Below are positions 41,336-51,536 of a stretch of 64,000 bases of DNA, one piece after another. Each line of letters begins with the position of its first letter. The stretch's first letter is position 1. This stretch comes from Actinomadura parmotrematis (lineage in GTDB: Bacteria; Actinomycetota; Actinomycetes; Streptosporangiales; Streptosporangiaceae). The stretch lies in NCBI RefSeq assembly GCF_019458805.1, contig NZ_JAIBOA010000026.1:1-64000 (forward strand), written 5' to 3'. A program made the translations under genes and the position numbers. The notes beneath the pieces are model-generated. The model worked only from the letters and a program-made list of their open reading frames with translations. It did no database searches and was not told the DNA's origin.

Positions 41336-42339
41336 CCACGGCCTCCCCTTCCACCACCGGACCGGCGGCCCTCGCCGGCCCGGCGGCGGCCGGTGAGGCG
41401 ACGCCGACCGGACGCGGCGGCAGCGCCGGCAGGCGCCGCCGCGTCCGCGAAGCGGTCACCGCCTACGCCTTCACGGCGCCGGCGGTGCTGCTGTTCGCCG
41501 CCTTCGGCCTCTACTCCCTCGGCTACGGCCTGGCGCTGTCGGGCGCCACCTGGAACGGGTTCAGCCCGCACTGGACCTGGGTCGGCCTCGACAACTACCT
41601 GGACCTGCTCTACCGCGACCCGGTGTACGCGCCGATCGTCCGCTCGGCCGCCTGGCACACGCTCGCGGTGATGATCGCCGTGCCGCTGCTGGTCGTGGCG
41701 ATCAGCTTCCCGCTCGCGGTGCTGCTGAACAGCGCCCGGCGGCTCCGCACCCTCATGCGCACGGTGTACTTCCTGCCGTTCGTCACCTCCGGCATCGCGG
41801 TCTACCTCGCCTGGCAGTACGTCCTGCAGCCCAACGGCGCGGTCAACGCCCTGCTGCGCGCCTGCGGGCTCGGCACCCTCGCCCAGCCGCAGGGCTTCCT
41901 CGGCAACCCCGACACCGCGCTGCCGACCGTGATCGTGGTGATGGTGTGGACCGCGGTGCCCGTCGGGACGCTGCTGTACCTGACCGGCCTGCAGTCCCTG
42001 GACCCCTGCATGCTGGAGGCCGCGGCCCTGGACGGCGCCGGCTGGTGGCGCACCAACCGCTCCGTCGTCTGGCCGCTGCTGCGCCCCATCACCGCCGCGA
42101 CGGTCCTGCTGAACCTGCGCGAGGCGCTCCAGGGCTTCCAGACCTTCCTCGTCATGACCGGCGGGGAGGGCGCGCCCGGCGGCCACACCGACGTCCTCGG
42201 GCTCGCGTCCTACCGGCTGGCCTTCCTGGAGCAGCTCCAGCCGACCCTCGGCCTCGCCAGCGCCCTCGGCTGGCTGCTGTTCGCCGTCGCCGTCCTGCTC
42301 GCCCTGCTCAACCTGCGCGCCCTCCGGAGCACCGCATGA
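41332..42339 (+). CDS. ABC sugar-importer permease (MalF/UgpA type)
   Basis: 335 residues; ATGA overlap with the binding-protein gene. After a polar Pro/Ala-rich N-terminus of about 35 residues, six membrane helices follow. The EAA loop that docks the ATPase reads EAAALDGAGWWRTNRSVVWPLLRP in two parts near residues 226-249. It forms the channel with the next gene's product. Confidence 0.92.
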   Translation: MTTASPSTTGPAALAGPAAAGEATPTGRGGSAGRRRRVREAVTAYAFTAPAVLLFAAFGLYSLGYGLALSGATWNGFSPHWTWVGLDNYLDLLYRDPVYAPIVRSAAWHTLAVMIAVPLLVVAISFPLAVLLNSARRLRTLMRTVYFLPFVTSGIAVYLAWQYVLQPNGAVNALLRACGLGTLAQPQGFLGNPDTALPTVIVVMVWTAVPVGTLLYLTGLQSLDPCMLEAAALDGAGWWRTNRSVVWPLLRPITAATVLLNLREALQGFQTFLVMTGGEGAPGGHTDVLGLASYRLAFLEQLQPTLGLASALGWLLFAVAVLLALLNLRALRSTA

Positions 42340-43199
42340 CCGCCACCGGCGCCCCCGCCCGGCGCCCCACCGCCCGCACCCGGACCGCGCTCGCCCGCAC
42401 CGTCGTGTACGCCCTGCTGGCCGGGTACGCCGTGGTCAGCCTGTTCCCGTTCGCCTGGATGGTCTCCGGCAGCCTGAAGACCGACCGGGACATGCTCGAC
42501 CCCGGCGCGTTCCTGCCCGCCCACCCCACCGTGCACGTGCTGGCCGACACCTGGCGGGAGCTGGACTTCTTCGGCTACTTCCTCAACAGCCTCAAGGTCA
42601 CCGGGCTCACCGTCCTCGGCGTCCTGGTCGTGTACTCCCTCGCCTCCTACGCCTTCGGCGTCCTGCGCTTCCCGGGCCGGACCCTGCTGTACCGGTTCTT
42701 CGTGGCGCTGCTGTTCGTGCCGTCGGTGACGATGCTGCTGCCGGTCGTGCTGCTGGAGAGCGAGTACAACCTGCTCGGCACGCACCTCGGGCTGGTGCTG
42801 CCGCTGGTCAACGGGACGGCGCCGCTGTCGATCCTGCTGCTGACCACCGCGTTCGCCGGCGTGCCGCGCGAGCTGCGCGAGGCCGCCATGATGGACGGCG
42901 CGGGCGAGGCGCGCGTCTTCTGGTCGGTGTACCTGCCGGCCGTCCGGCCCGCCCTGGTCACCGTGGCGATGCTCACCGCCATCCCGACCTGGAACGAGTA
43001 CCTGCTCAGCCGGGTCTCGCTGGACCGGCCCGGCACCTTCACCCTGCCGATCGCGCTGCAGAACCTGACCAACAGCGGCGTCCCCCAGTACAACGTGCTG
43101 ATGGCCGGCGCGCTGATCGTGGTGGTCCCGGTCATCATCCTGTTCTGCTGCCTGCAGCGCTACTTCGTCAACGGCCTGGTCGGGGCGGTGAAGGGATGA
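42336..43199 (+). CDS. ABC sugar-importer permease (MalG/UgpE type)
   Basis: 287 residues; ATGA overlap. Six helices; LFPFAWMVSGSLKTD near the start and the EAA loop EAAMMDGAGEARVFWSVYLP near 186-205 are typical for MalG-like subunits. No ATPase gene is present in this region. In actinomycetes a shared ATPase (MsiK) encoded elsewhere commonly powers such importers. Confidence 0.92.
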   Translation: MTATGAPARRPTARTRTALARTVVYALLAGYAVVSLFPFAWMVSGSLKTDRDMLDPGAFLPAHPTVHVLADTWRELDFFGYFLNSLKVTGLTVLGVLVVYSLASYAFGVLRFPGRTLLYRFFVALLFVPSVTMLLPVVLLESEYNLLGTHLGLVLPLVNGTAPLSILLLTTAFAGVPRELREAAMMDGAGEARVFWSVYLPAVRPALVTVAMLTAIPTWNEYLLSRVSLDRPGTFTLPIALQNLTNSGVPQYNVLMAGALIVVVPVIILFCCLQRYFVNGLVGAVKG

Positions 43200-44050
43200 G
43201 CCCCCGGCACGTCCTGGTCACCGGCGCCGCCGGTCACATCGGCTCGCACGTGTGCGCGCACCTGGCGGAGACCGGCCACCGCGTCACCGCCACCGACCGG
43301 ATCCCGGCGCCCGCCGGCGCCGCGGACCGGTACCTGACCGGCGACCTGCGCGACCGGGACTTCGTCGCCGGCCTGATGGACGGCGTCGACGCGGTCGTCC
43401 ACCTGGCCGCGATCCCCAGCCCGCACGGGTACCCCGACGACGAGATCTTCACCGCCAACGCGCACTCGGCCTACCTGGTGCTCGACGAGGCCGGGCGCGC
43501 CGGCGCCGGCCGCGCCGTGGTCGCCTCCAGCCTCAGCGTGCTCGGCCTGGCCTGGGCGGGCCGCGACCTGTCGCCGGCGTACGCGCCGGTCGACGAGGAC
43601 CACCCGATCCTCGCCGAGGACCCCTACGCGCTGTCCAAGCAGGCCGCCGAGGCGACCGCGGCGATGGCGCACCGCCGCTGGGGCATCGACGTCGTCGCGC
43701 TGCGGTTCCCGTTCGTGGGGACCGGCGACCGGCTCGCCGGGCACGTCCGCCGCACCCGGGCCGATCCCGCCGAGACCCGCCGGGAGCTGTGGGCCTGGCT
43801 GGACACCCGCGACGCCGCCCGCGTCTGCCTGGCCGGGCTGCGGGCGCCGCTGCGCGGCCACCACGTGCTGAACGCGGTGGCGCCGACGACCATGTCCGAC
43901 CGCCCCACCGCCGAACTGCTCGCGAAGTTCCATCCGGGCACCGAGCTGCGCGCCGCCCTGCCGGGCCGGACGACCCCGTTCGCCATGGACCGCTGCGCCG
44001 CCCTGCTCGGCTTCGTCCCGCGCCACACCGAACCGGAAGCCAGCCCATGA
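43196..44050 (+). CDS. NAD(P)-dependent sugar epimerase/dehydrogenase (extended SDR)
   Basis: 284 residues; ATGA overlap. Rossmann motif TGAAGHIG (9-16), DLRDRDF, VVHLAAIPSP, catalytic YALSK near 143-147, and ALRFPFVGTGD. The layout resembles small actinobacterial and proteobacterial uronate dehydrogenase-type or sugar-oxidising SDRs, which turn an aldose or uronate into the lactone. Oxidation would supply the sugar acids needed by the two dehydratases in this region. An epimerase role cannot be excluded. Confidence 0.78.
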   Translation: MSPRHVLVTGAAGHIGSHVCAHLAETGHRVTATDRIPAPAGAADRYLTGDLRDRDFVAGLMDGVDAVVHLAAIPSPHGYPDDEIFTANAHSAYLVLDEAGRAGAGRAVVASSLSVLGLAWAGRDLSPAYAPVDEDHPILAEDPYALSKQAAEATAAMAHRRWGIDVVALRFPFVGTGDRLAGHVRRTRADPAETRRELWAWLDTRDAARVCLAGLRAPLRGHHVLNAVAPTTMSDRPTAELLAKFHPGTELRAALPGRTTPFAMDRCAALLGFVPRHTEPEASP

Positions 44051-44685
44051 CCCGCCACCCCGCCGAAGACGCGGACGCGCTCGCCGCGCGGCTGCGCGAG
44101 GACCGGCTGCTGCCGGTGCTGCGCACCGCGTCGGCCGCCCGGCTCGTCGACTCCATGCTCGCCTGCCGCCGGGCGGGCCTGCGCGTCCTCGAACTCACCA
44201 CCACCACGCCCGACTGGTCCCGCGTGCTCGCGGAGGCCGCCGCCGACGCCCGCTTCGCCGGCACCCTCCTCGGCGTCGGCACCGTCACCACCGCCGCACA
44301 GGCCGAACAGGCCGTCGCCGCCGGCGCCCGGTTCCTGGTCAGCCCCTACGCGGCGCCCGAAGCGCGGGCCGCCGCGGGCGGCGTCCCGTTCCTGGAGGGC
44401 GCCTTCAGCCCCACCGAGGTCGCGCGGGCGGCGCACCGGGCCGGGCCGGGCGGCATCGTGAAGCTGTACCCGGCCGGATCCGTCGGCCCCTCCCACCTGC
44501 GGGCGCTGCGCGACGTCCTGCCCGGTCTCTCCGTCGTGCCGACCGGCGGCGTCACGCCGCAGACCGCCGCGTCGTGGCTGGACGCGGGCGCGCTCGCCGT
44601 CGGGATCGGCGGCGCGCTCGCCGGCCTCGGCGCCGACGGCATCGCCGACCTGGGCCGCCGGCTGCGGAAGCACGGCGCCGCATGA
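44047..44685 (+). CDS. eda: KDPG/KHG aldolase
   Basis: 212 residues; ATGA overlap. LLPVLRTAS, then VLELTTTTPD (catalytic Glu49), LLGVGTVTT, FLVSPYAAPE, and GGIVKLYPAGSVGPSHL with Schiff-base Lys139. It cleaves 2-keto-3-deoxy-6-phosphogluconate to pyruvate and glyceraldehyde 3-phosphate, finishing the pathway begun by the KDG kinase at 37929-38909 on the other strand. Confidence 0.92.
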   Translation: MTRHPAEDADALAARLREDRLLPVLRTASAARLVDSMLACRRAGLRVLELTTTTPDWSRVLAEAAADARFAGTLLGVGTVTTAAQAEQAVAAGARFLVSPYAAPEARAAAGGVPFLEGAFSPTEVARAAHRAGPGGIVKLYPAGSVGPSHLRALRDVLPGLSVVPTGGVTPQTAASWLDAGALAVGIGGALAGLGADGIADLGRRLRKHGAA

Positions 44686-45518
44686 ACCGGACGACCCTGC
44701 ACGGCGCGGTCTTCAAAGCCGCCGTCAGCGCCGACGGGGCCGCCCTCACCTCGGTCCGCGACCGGGCGACCGGGACGGAGCTGCTGCTGCGCACGCCCTG
44801 GGCGGACCAGACGTCCGGCGCGCTGCGCTTCACCGGCAGCGGCGCCGAATGGCACCGCCGCTATCCCGGCGGATGGCATCCGCTCATCCCGCACGCCGGC
44901 GACGCGCGCGTCCTGGACGGCGTGGAGCACCCCTTCCACGGCGAGGCCGCCTGGCGGGAGTGGGACCTGGACGCCGCCGCGTCCGACCGGTGCGCGCTGA
45001 CCACCGTCCTGCGCACGGTGCCGCTCGCCCTGCGGCGCGAGATCGCTCTCACCGGCGACGGCCTGACCGTCACCCAGACCGTGCGCAACCTCTCCGCCGC
45101 CCCGGCCCGGTTCGCCTGGACCGAGCATCCGGCGTTCGGCCCCGACCTGATCGGCGACGGCTGCGTCCTGGAACTCGACGGCGACGGCGGCACCCGGCGG
45201 TTCCCGCTGCGCCCCGACGCCCGCCGCCCCGACGCCCTCACCGTGCTGAACGAGGGCGTCCGCGCCGCCCGCCTGGTCAACGAGCGGCTCGGCTTCGGCG
45301 TCGAGCTCGGCTTCGACCCCGGCGTCTTCGACCACGTGTGGATCTGGCGGGAGCGCCGCGCCACCCCCGGCTTCCCCTGGTGGGGGCTCGTCGACACCGT
45401 CGCCGTCGAACCGGCGTCCGGCCCCTACACGCCCGAGCCCGGCCGCCTCGGCCGGCACCTCCTCGACGCCGGCGAGGAACGCACCGGCGTCCTGACCCTG
45501 AAGCGGGTGACCCGATGA
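44682..45518 (+). CDS. Aldose 1-epimerase (mutarotase-like)
   Basis: 278 residues; ATGA overlap with the aldolase gene. The galactose-mutarotase beta-sandwich is recognisable by WHPLIPHAGDARVLDGVEHPFHGEA (in parts, about 61-86) with conserved His residues, FAWTEHPAFGPDL and the Glu in VAVEPASGPY. It interconverts alpha and beta anomers so that downstream oxidation proceeds. Several such genes in catabolic operons accept sugars other than galactose. Confidence 0.82.
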   Translation: MNRTTLHGAVFKAAVSADGAALTSVRDRATGTELLLRTPWADQTSGALRFTGSGAEWHRRYPGGWHPLIPHAGDARVLDGVEHPFHGEAAWREWDLDAAASDRCALTTVLRTVPLALRREIALTGDGLTVTQTVRNLSAAPARFAWTEHPAFGPDLIGDGCVLELDGDGGTRRFPLRPDARRPDALTVLNEGVRAARLVNERLGFGVELGFDPGVFDHVWIWRERRATPGFPWWGLVDTVAVEPASGPYTPEPGRLGRHLLDAGEERTGVLTLKRVTR

Positions 45519-46309
45519 ACGCGCCCCTCCCCCGGGACGTCCCGGCCGACTTCGCCGGCCGCGTCGCCGTCGTCGGCGGCGGCACCGCCGGCATCGGCCT
45601 CGCCACCGCCGTGCGGCTCGCCGCGGGCGGCGCCGCCGTCGCCGTCGCCGGGCTCGGCGCGGGCACCGTCGCCGCGGCCCGCCGCGCCCTGGACGGCCGG
45701 CGCGCCGTGGTGATCGAGGCGGACCTGTCCGCCGACGCCGGCGCGGACGCCCTGATCGGCGCCGCCCTGGACGCCTTCGGCGCCGTCGACGTCCTGGTCA
45801 ACAGCGCGGGCGTGCAGCGCTACGGCACCGTCGACACCACCGGAGCCGCCTACGACGAGGTGATGGCGGTGAACGTGCGGAGCGCGTTCGCGCTGTCGGC
45901 GCGGGCCGTCCCGCTGATGCGGGGCCGCGGCGGCGCGATCGTGCACGTCGCCTCCGTCCAGGCGGCGCTGCCCGAGCCCCGCTGCGCCGCCTACGCCGCG
46001 AGCAAGGGCGCCCTGGTCTCCCTCACCCGCGCCATGGCCATCGACCACGCCGCCGACGGCATCCGCGTCAACTGCGTGTGCCCCGGCTCCATCGACACCC
46101 CGATGCTGCGCGAGGCGGCCGGCGTCCTGTCCCCCGGCACCGACGTCGAGACCGCCCTCGCCCGGTTCGGCGCGGCGCACCCCCTCGGCCGCGTCGGCCG
46201 CGCCGAGGAGGTCGCCGAGCTCATCGCGTTCCTGGCCTGCGACCGGGCCGGTTTCATCACCGGCTCCGCCCACACCATCGACGGCGGCCTGTCGGCCGGT
46301 CGCTGCTGA
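45515..46309 (+). CDS. Short-chain dehydrogenase, sugar-oxidising type
   Basis: 264 residues; ATGA overlap. VVGGGTAGIGLATA cofactor loop, NSAGVQRYG, Ser in HVASVQAA, YAASKGALVSLTRAMA with Tyr and Lys, and the C-terminal FITGSAHTIDGG. This is the classical 250-residue SDR format. Close relatives in such operons oxidise or reduce sugars and keto-acids. It is the last of the tightly overlapping genes; the next starts 21 bases later. Confidence 0.88.
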   Translation: MNAPLPRDVPADFAGRVAVVGGGTAGIGLATAVRLAAGGAAVAVAGLGAGTVAAARRALDGRRAVVIEADLSADAGADALIGAALDAFGAVDVLVNSAGVQRYGTVDTTGAAYDEVMAVNVRSAFALSARAVPLMRGRGGAIVHVASVQAALPEPRCAAYAASKGALVSLTRAMAIDHAADGIRVNCVCPGSIDTPMLREAAGVLSPGTDVETALARFGAAHPLGRVGRAEEVAELIAFLACDRAGFITGSAHTIDGGLSAGRC

Positions 46310-46330
46310 CCCCCGAGAGCGAAGGACCAC

Positions 46331-47557
<1,227 letters not shown>

Positions 47558-47584
47558 GCCGGACGGGACGGGCCGGGGATCGGG

Positions 47585-49012
47585 TCACGGGGCGGAGCGG
47601 GCCGCGGTGCGGTAGCGGGTCAGGGTCCGGTGGTCGGGCGGGGCTTTGTAGGTGCGGGTCGCGGCGGTGTTCCAGACGGGCGGGGCGTCGTGGCGCGACA
47701 GGGTCCAGGCGGCCTGGCGGGCGGCGCCGAGGGCGGCGTACTCGGCGGGTTCGGGGACGCGGACCGGTACGCCGAGGATCGCCGGGGCCGTCTCGCGGAC
47801 GGCCGCGGCGCGGGCGGCGCCGCCGGTCAGGGTGATCTCCCGGACGTCGGCGCCCTGGTCGCGGACGGCGCGCAGGGCGTCGGCCATCAGGCAGAGCAGG
47901 CCCTCGACGGCGGCGCGGGCCAGGTTCTCGCGGGTGAGCGAGGTCAGGGTCATGCCGTGCAGCGTCCCGGTGGCGTCGGGCAGGTTGGGGGTGCGCTCGC
48001 CCTCCAGGTAGGGGACGTAGGTCAGGCCGCCCGCGCCGGGGTCGGCGCGCAGGGCCAGCTCGCTCAGCTCGCCGAGGCCGACGTCGAGCAGGCGCGCCGC
48101 CGAGTCCAGGACGCGTGCGGCGTTCAGGGTGCAGGCCAGCGGGAGGTGGGCGCCGGTGGCGTCGGCGAAGCCGGCGACCTGACCGGTCGGGTCGGCGGCG
48201 GGTTCCTCCGACACGGCGGCCACGACGCCGGAGGTGCCGAGCGACATGAAGACCTGGCCGGTGCGCAGGCCGAGGCCGAGGGCCGTCGCGGCGTTGTCGC
48301 CGCAGCCGGGCCCGAGGACGGCGCCCGGCGCCCCCGCCTCCGCGGTCCCGGTGCCCGCGGCCTCGTCGGGGGCCAGGACGCGGGGCAGGGCGGGCAGGGA
48401 CTCGCGGCGCAGTGCCAGGGCCAGCAGGTCGGGCCGGTAGGCGCCCGTGCCGGCCTGGTAGTAGCCGGTGCCCGAGGCGTCGGAGCGGTCGGTGACCAGG
48501 GCGTCCGGGCCGGACGCGCCCGCCAGCCGCCAGGTCAGCCAGTCGTGCGGCAGGGCGACGGCCGCCACGCGCGCGGCGGCGTCCGGCTCGTGGTCGGCGA
48601 GCCAGCGCAGCTTGGCGACGGTGAGGGAGGCGACCGGCACCGTCCCCACCGCCTCCGCCCAGCGCCGCGCCCCCTCGGCCGGGTCGCCGCCGCCCAGGTC
48701 GGCGACGAGGTCGGCGGCGGCGCCGGCCGAGCGGGTGTCGTTCCACAGCAGGGCCGGGCGGACGGTCCGCCCGGCGGCGTCCAGGCAGACCATGCCGTGC
48801 TGCTGGGCCGCCACCGAGACGGCGGCCACGTCCGCCAGCCCGCCCGCCCGCTCGGCGGCCCGCCGCAGGGCGGTCCACCAGTGCTCGGGGTCGATCTCGG
48901 TGCCCGGCGGGTGCGGCGCCGCCCCCTGCCGGACGACCCGCCCGGTCGCGGCGTCGACGATCACGACCTTGCAGGACTGGGTGGAGGAGTCGATCCCCGC
49001 TACCAGCGTCAC
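47585..49012 (-). CDS. xylB: Xylulokinase
   Basis: 475 residues of the FGGY kinase fold. VAGIDSSTQSCKVVIVDA is the phosphate-1 loop; AAQQHGMVCLD and LLWNDTRS are the substrate motifs, with Asp in WNDTR; GPGCGDNAATALGLGL and MSLGTSGVVAA are the phosphate-2 region; EITLTGGAARAAAVRE is the adenosine site. It makes xylulose 5-phosphate for the pentose phosphate pathway. It lies 13 bases after xylose isomerase in the same direction and is plainly in one operon with it. Confidence 0.93.
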   Translation of the reverse strand: MTLVAGIDSSTQSCKVVIVDAATGRVVRQGAAPHPPGTEIDPEHWWTALRRAAERAGGLADVAAVSVAAQQHGMVCLDAAGRTVRPALLWNDTRSAGAAADLVADLGGGDPAEGARRWAEAVGTVPVASLTVAKLRWLADHEPDAAARVAAVALPHDWLTWRLAGASGPDALVTDRSDASGTGYYQAGTGAYRPDLLALALRRESLPALPRVLAPDEAAGTGTAEAGAPGAVLGPGCGDNAATALGLGLRTGQVFMSLGTSGVVAAVSEEPAADPTGQVAGFADATGAHLPLACTLNAARVLDSAARLLDVGLGELSELALRADPGAGGLTYVPYLEGERTPNLPDATGTLHGMTLTSLTRENLARAAVEGLLCLMADALRAVRDQGADVREITLTGGAARAAAVRETAPAILGVPVRVPEPAEYAALGAARQAAWTLSRHDAPPVWNTAATRTYKAPPDHRTLTRYRTAARSAP

Positions 49013-49025
49013 GGCGGGCCTCCGC

Positions 49026-50204
49026 TCAGCCGATCAGGTGCTCGACGGCGAGCTGCTGCAGCCGCACGAACCCGAGGTCGCGCTCGGCCGCCCGGCCGGC
49101 ATCGAACCCGTCGTCGCCGGCCAGCAGGTCGTGGACGGTCTCCCCCGCGCCCAGCGTCGGAGTCGCCAGCTCGGTGACGCCCGCGTACTCCAGGGCCTCG
49201 CGGACGCGCGGGTCGGCGCGGAACGCGCGCGCCTTCTCGGCGAGCAGCAGGTAGGTGGCCATGCACGCCTTCGCCGACGCCCAGACGCCGTCCATGTACT
49301 CGGTGCGCGAGGGCTTGTAGTCGAAGTGGCGCGCGCCGGTGTAGCGGGGCGCGTCGGGGTGGCCGGGGAAGCCGTTCTCCAGCAGGTCCACGGTGAAGAA
49401 CGCCGACATGAGGTCGCCGTGCCCGAACACCAGGTCCTGGTCGTACTTCAGGCCGCGCTGCCCGTTGAGGTCGATGTGGAACAGCTTGCCGCTCCACAGC
49501 GCCTGCCCGAGGGCGTGGGTGTAGTTGAGGCCGGCCATCTGCTCGTGCCCGGTCTCGGGGTTCACGCCGACGATGTCGCCGTGCTCCAGCTCGGCGATGA
49601 GGGCCAGAGCGTGCCCGACGGTCGGCAGGAAGATGTCGCCGCGCGGCTCGTTGGGCTTCGGCTCCAGCGCGATCCGCAGGTCGTGGCCCTCGGACTTGAT
49701 GTAGCCCGCGACGGTGTCCAGTCCCTCGCGGTAGCGCTCCATCGCCGCGTAGACGTCCTTGGAGCCGTCGTACTCGCCGCCCTCGCGGCCGCCCCACATG
49801 ACGAAGGTGGTCGCGCCCGCGGCGGCGGCGAGGTCGACCGCCCGCAGCACCTTGCGGAGCGCGAAGCGCCGCACCGAGCGGTCGTTGGCGGTGAGGCCGC
49901 CGTCCTTGAACACCGGGTGGGTGAAGGTGTTGGTGGTGACCATCTCGATCACCAGACCGGCCCGGTCGGCGGCCTTGCGCAGCCGGGCGACGCGCTCGTC
50001 CTTCTCCGCCTCGGCCGCGTCGAAGGGGAACACGTCGTTGTCGTGGAAGGAGATGCCCCAGGCGCCGATCTCGGCGAGGCGCTCGGCGTACTCCCAGGGG
50101 TCGAGGGCGGGGCGGGTCGCGGCGCCGAACGGGTCGACGCCGGTCCAGCCGACCGTCCACAGGCCGAACGCGAACCGGTCGTCGGGGGTGGGCTGGCGCG
50201 CCAT
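49026..50204 (-). CDS. xylA: Xylose isomerase
   Basis: 392 residues, ATG after AGGAGG. SFHDNDVFPF gives His54 and Asp57 of the catalytic pair; ALEPKPNEPRGDIF has metal Glu181 and Lys183; HIDLNGQRGLKYDQD and RHFDYKPSRTE complete the two-metal site. Length matches the short class I enzymes of actinomycetes. It converts D-xylose to D-xylulose. It is divergent from a ROK repressor across a 63-bp gap containing a palindrome. Confidence 0.95.
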   Translation of the reverse strand: MARQPTPDDRFAFGLWTVGWTGVDPFGAATRPALDPWEYAERLAEIGAWGISFHDNDVFPFDAAEAEKDERVARLRKAADRAGLVIEMVTTNTFTHPVFKDGGLTANDRSVRRFALRKVLRAVDLAAAAGATTFVMWGGREGGEYDGSKDVYAAMERYREGLDTVAGYIKSEGHDLRIALEPKPNEPRGDIFLPTVGHALALIAELEHGDIVGVNPETGHEQMAGLNYTHALGQALWSGKLFHIDLNGQRGLKYDQDLVFGHGDLMSAFFTVDLLENGFPGHPDAPRYTGARHFDYKPSRTEYMDGVWASAKACMATYLLLAEKARAFRADPRVREALEYAGVTELATPTLGAGETVHDLLAGDDGFDAGRAAERDLGFVRLQQLAVEHLIG

Positions 50205-50225
50205 CGGGGCCTCCTCTGATTTTGT

Positions 50226-50237
50226 TTCATGAATGAA
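50226..50237. promoter_or_regulatory. Operator candidate between xylA and the ROK repressor
   Basis: TTCAT-GA-ATGAA, a perfect 5-bp inverted repeat in the 63-bp divergent gap, within TTTCATGAATGAACATAAT. The arms equal those of the TTCATATATATGAA sites, but the spacing differs (2 versus 4), so a different protein may bind. Confidence 0.6.
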
Positions 50238-50267
50238 CATAATGAGCGGGGGCGCTAGGGTCAACAG

Positions 50268-51482
50268 GTGAGTTCCGCTCCCCTCGCCGTCCCGGACGCC
50301 ACCGGCGCGCGCCAGTCGTCCCTGCGCGAGGCCAACCTCGCCCTGGTCGTCCGCACCGTGCTCGCCGCGCCGGCGCCGCCGACGCGGGCGGGCGTCGCGG
50401 CGGCCACCCGGATGACGCGCGCGACCGCCTCGCGGCTCGTCGACGAGCTCATCGCGGGCGGCGTCCTGGACGAGCTGGACCGGCCCGAGGCGTCCGGCCG
50501 GGGCCGCCCGGCCCGCCCGCTCTCCGGGGGCCGCCGCCTCGCCGCGCTCGGCCTGGAGGTCAACGTGACCCATCTGGCCGGGCGCGCGGTGAGCCTCGGC
50601 GGCCACGTGCTGGCCGAGCGCGTCGAGCCCGGCGACTTCCACGACAGCGACCCCGCCGCGACCCTGGCGCGCCTGGACGCGCTGGCCGCCGGCCTGCTCG
50701 CCCGCCTGCCCGGCGGCACCCGCGTCGTCGGCGCCGGCCTCGCCCTGCCCGGCATCACCGACGCCGCCTCCGGCACGCTGCTCCTCGCCCCCAACCTCGG
50801 CTGGTCCGAGCTCCGCCCGGCCGACCACCTGCCCCTCGCGGCGCGCCAGGGACCGCCGCTGCGCATCGGCAACGAGGCCGACCTCGCGGCGCGCGCGGCC
50901 GCCGAGACCGCGCCGGGACGTCCCGGACCGCTGCCGGACTTCCTCTACCTGTCGGGCGACAGCGGCCTCGGCGGCGCCGCCGTGCTGGACGGCGCCGTCC
51001 TCGGCGGGCGCCACGGCCGCGCCGGGGAGATCGGGCACGTGTGCGTCGATCCGGACGGCCCGCCGTGCCGGTGCGGGTCCACCGGCTGCCTGGAGCGCTA
51101 CGCCGGCCTCGACGCCCTGCTCGCGGCGGCCGGCCTCGGCCCGGACCGCACCGTCGCCGACCTCGCCGCCGCGGTCCGGGCCGGCGACCCCGCCGCCCGG
51201 CGGGCGGTCGACCGGGCGGCCGGCGCGCTCGGCGTCGCCCTCGCCGGCGCGATCAACATCCTGGACATCCCCACCGTCCTGCTCGGCGGCCACCTCGCCG
51301 AGATCGCCGACCTGCTGATCCCGCCCCTGCGGCAACGGCTCGACCGGCGCGTCCTGTCGGCCCGCTGGACCGCCCCGACCGTCCAGGCGCACACCGGCCC
51401 CCCGGCCCCCGCCGCCACCGGCGCCGCCCTCCTCCGCCTCGCCGAAGTCGTGGACCGCCCGGTGCACTGGCTCGGCGCCTAG
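50268..51482 (+). CDS. xylR: ROK-family transcriptional repressor (XylR-like)
   Basis: 404 residues, GTG start. The N-terminal winged helix spans about 15-80 (REANLALVVRTVLAA, MTRATASRLVDELIAGGVL). The ROK kinase-like domain contains GLALPGITDA, FLYLSGDSGLGG, a zinc motif with CRCGSTGCLERY, and HGRAGEIGHV. Divergent placement from xylA-xylB suggests it represses xylose use and releases on xylose. Fold and position are clear; the effector is inferred. Confidence 0.87.
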   Translation: MSSAPLAVPDATGARQSSLREANLALVVRTVLAAPAPPTRAGVAAATRMTRATASRLVDELIAGGVLDELDRPEASGRGRPARPLSGGRRLAALGLEVNVTHLAGRAVSLGGHVLAERVEPGDFHDSDPAATLARLDALAAGLLARLPGGTRVVGAGLALPGITDAASGTLLLAPNLGWSELRPADHLPLAARQGPPLRIGNEADLAARAAAETAPGRPGPLPDFLYLSGDSGLGGAAVLDGAVLGGRHGRAGEIGHVCVDPDGPPCRCGSTGCLERYAGLDALLAAAGLGPDRTVADLAAAVRAGDPAARRAVDRAAGALGVALAGAINILDIPTVLLGGHLAEIADLLIPPLRQRLDRRVLSARWTAPTVQAHTGPPAPAATGAALLRLAEVVDRPVHWLGA

Positions 51483-51536
51483 GAGCCCGGGAACCCCGCC
51501 GCCGTCCGGGTCAGCCGCGGCCGGGCGAGGAACCGG

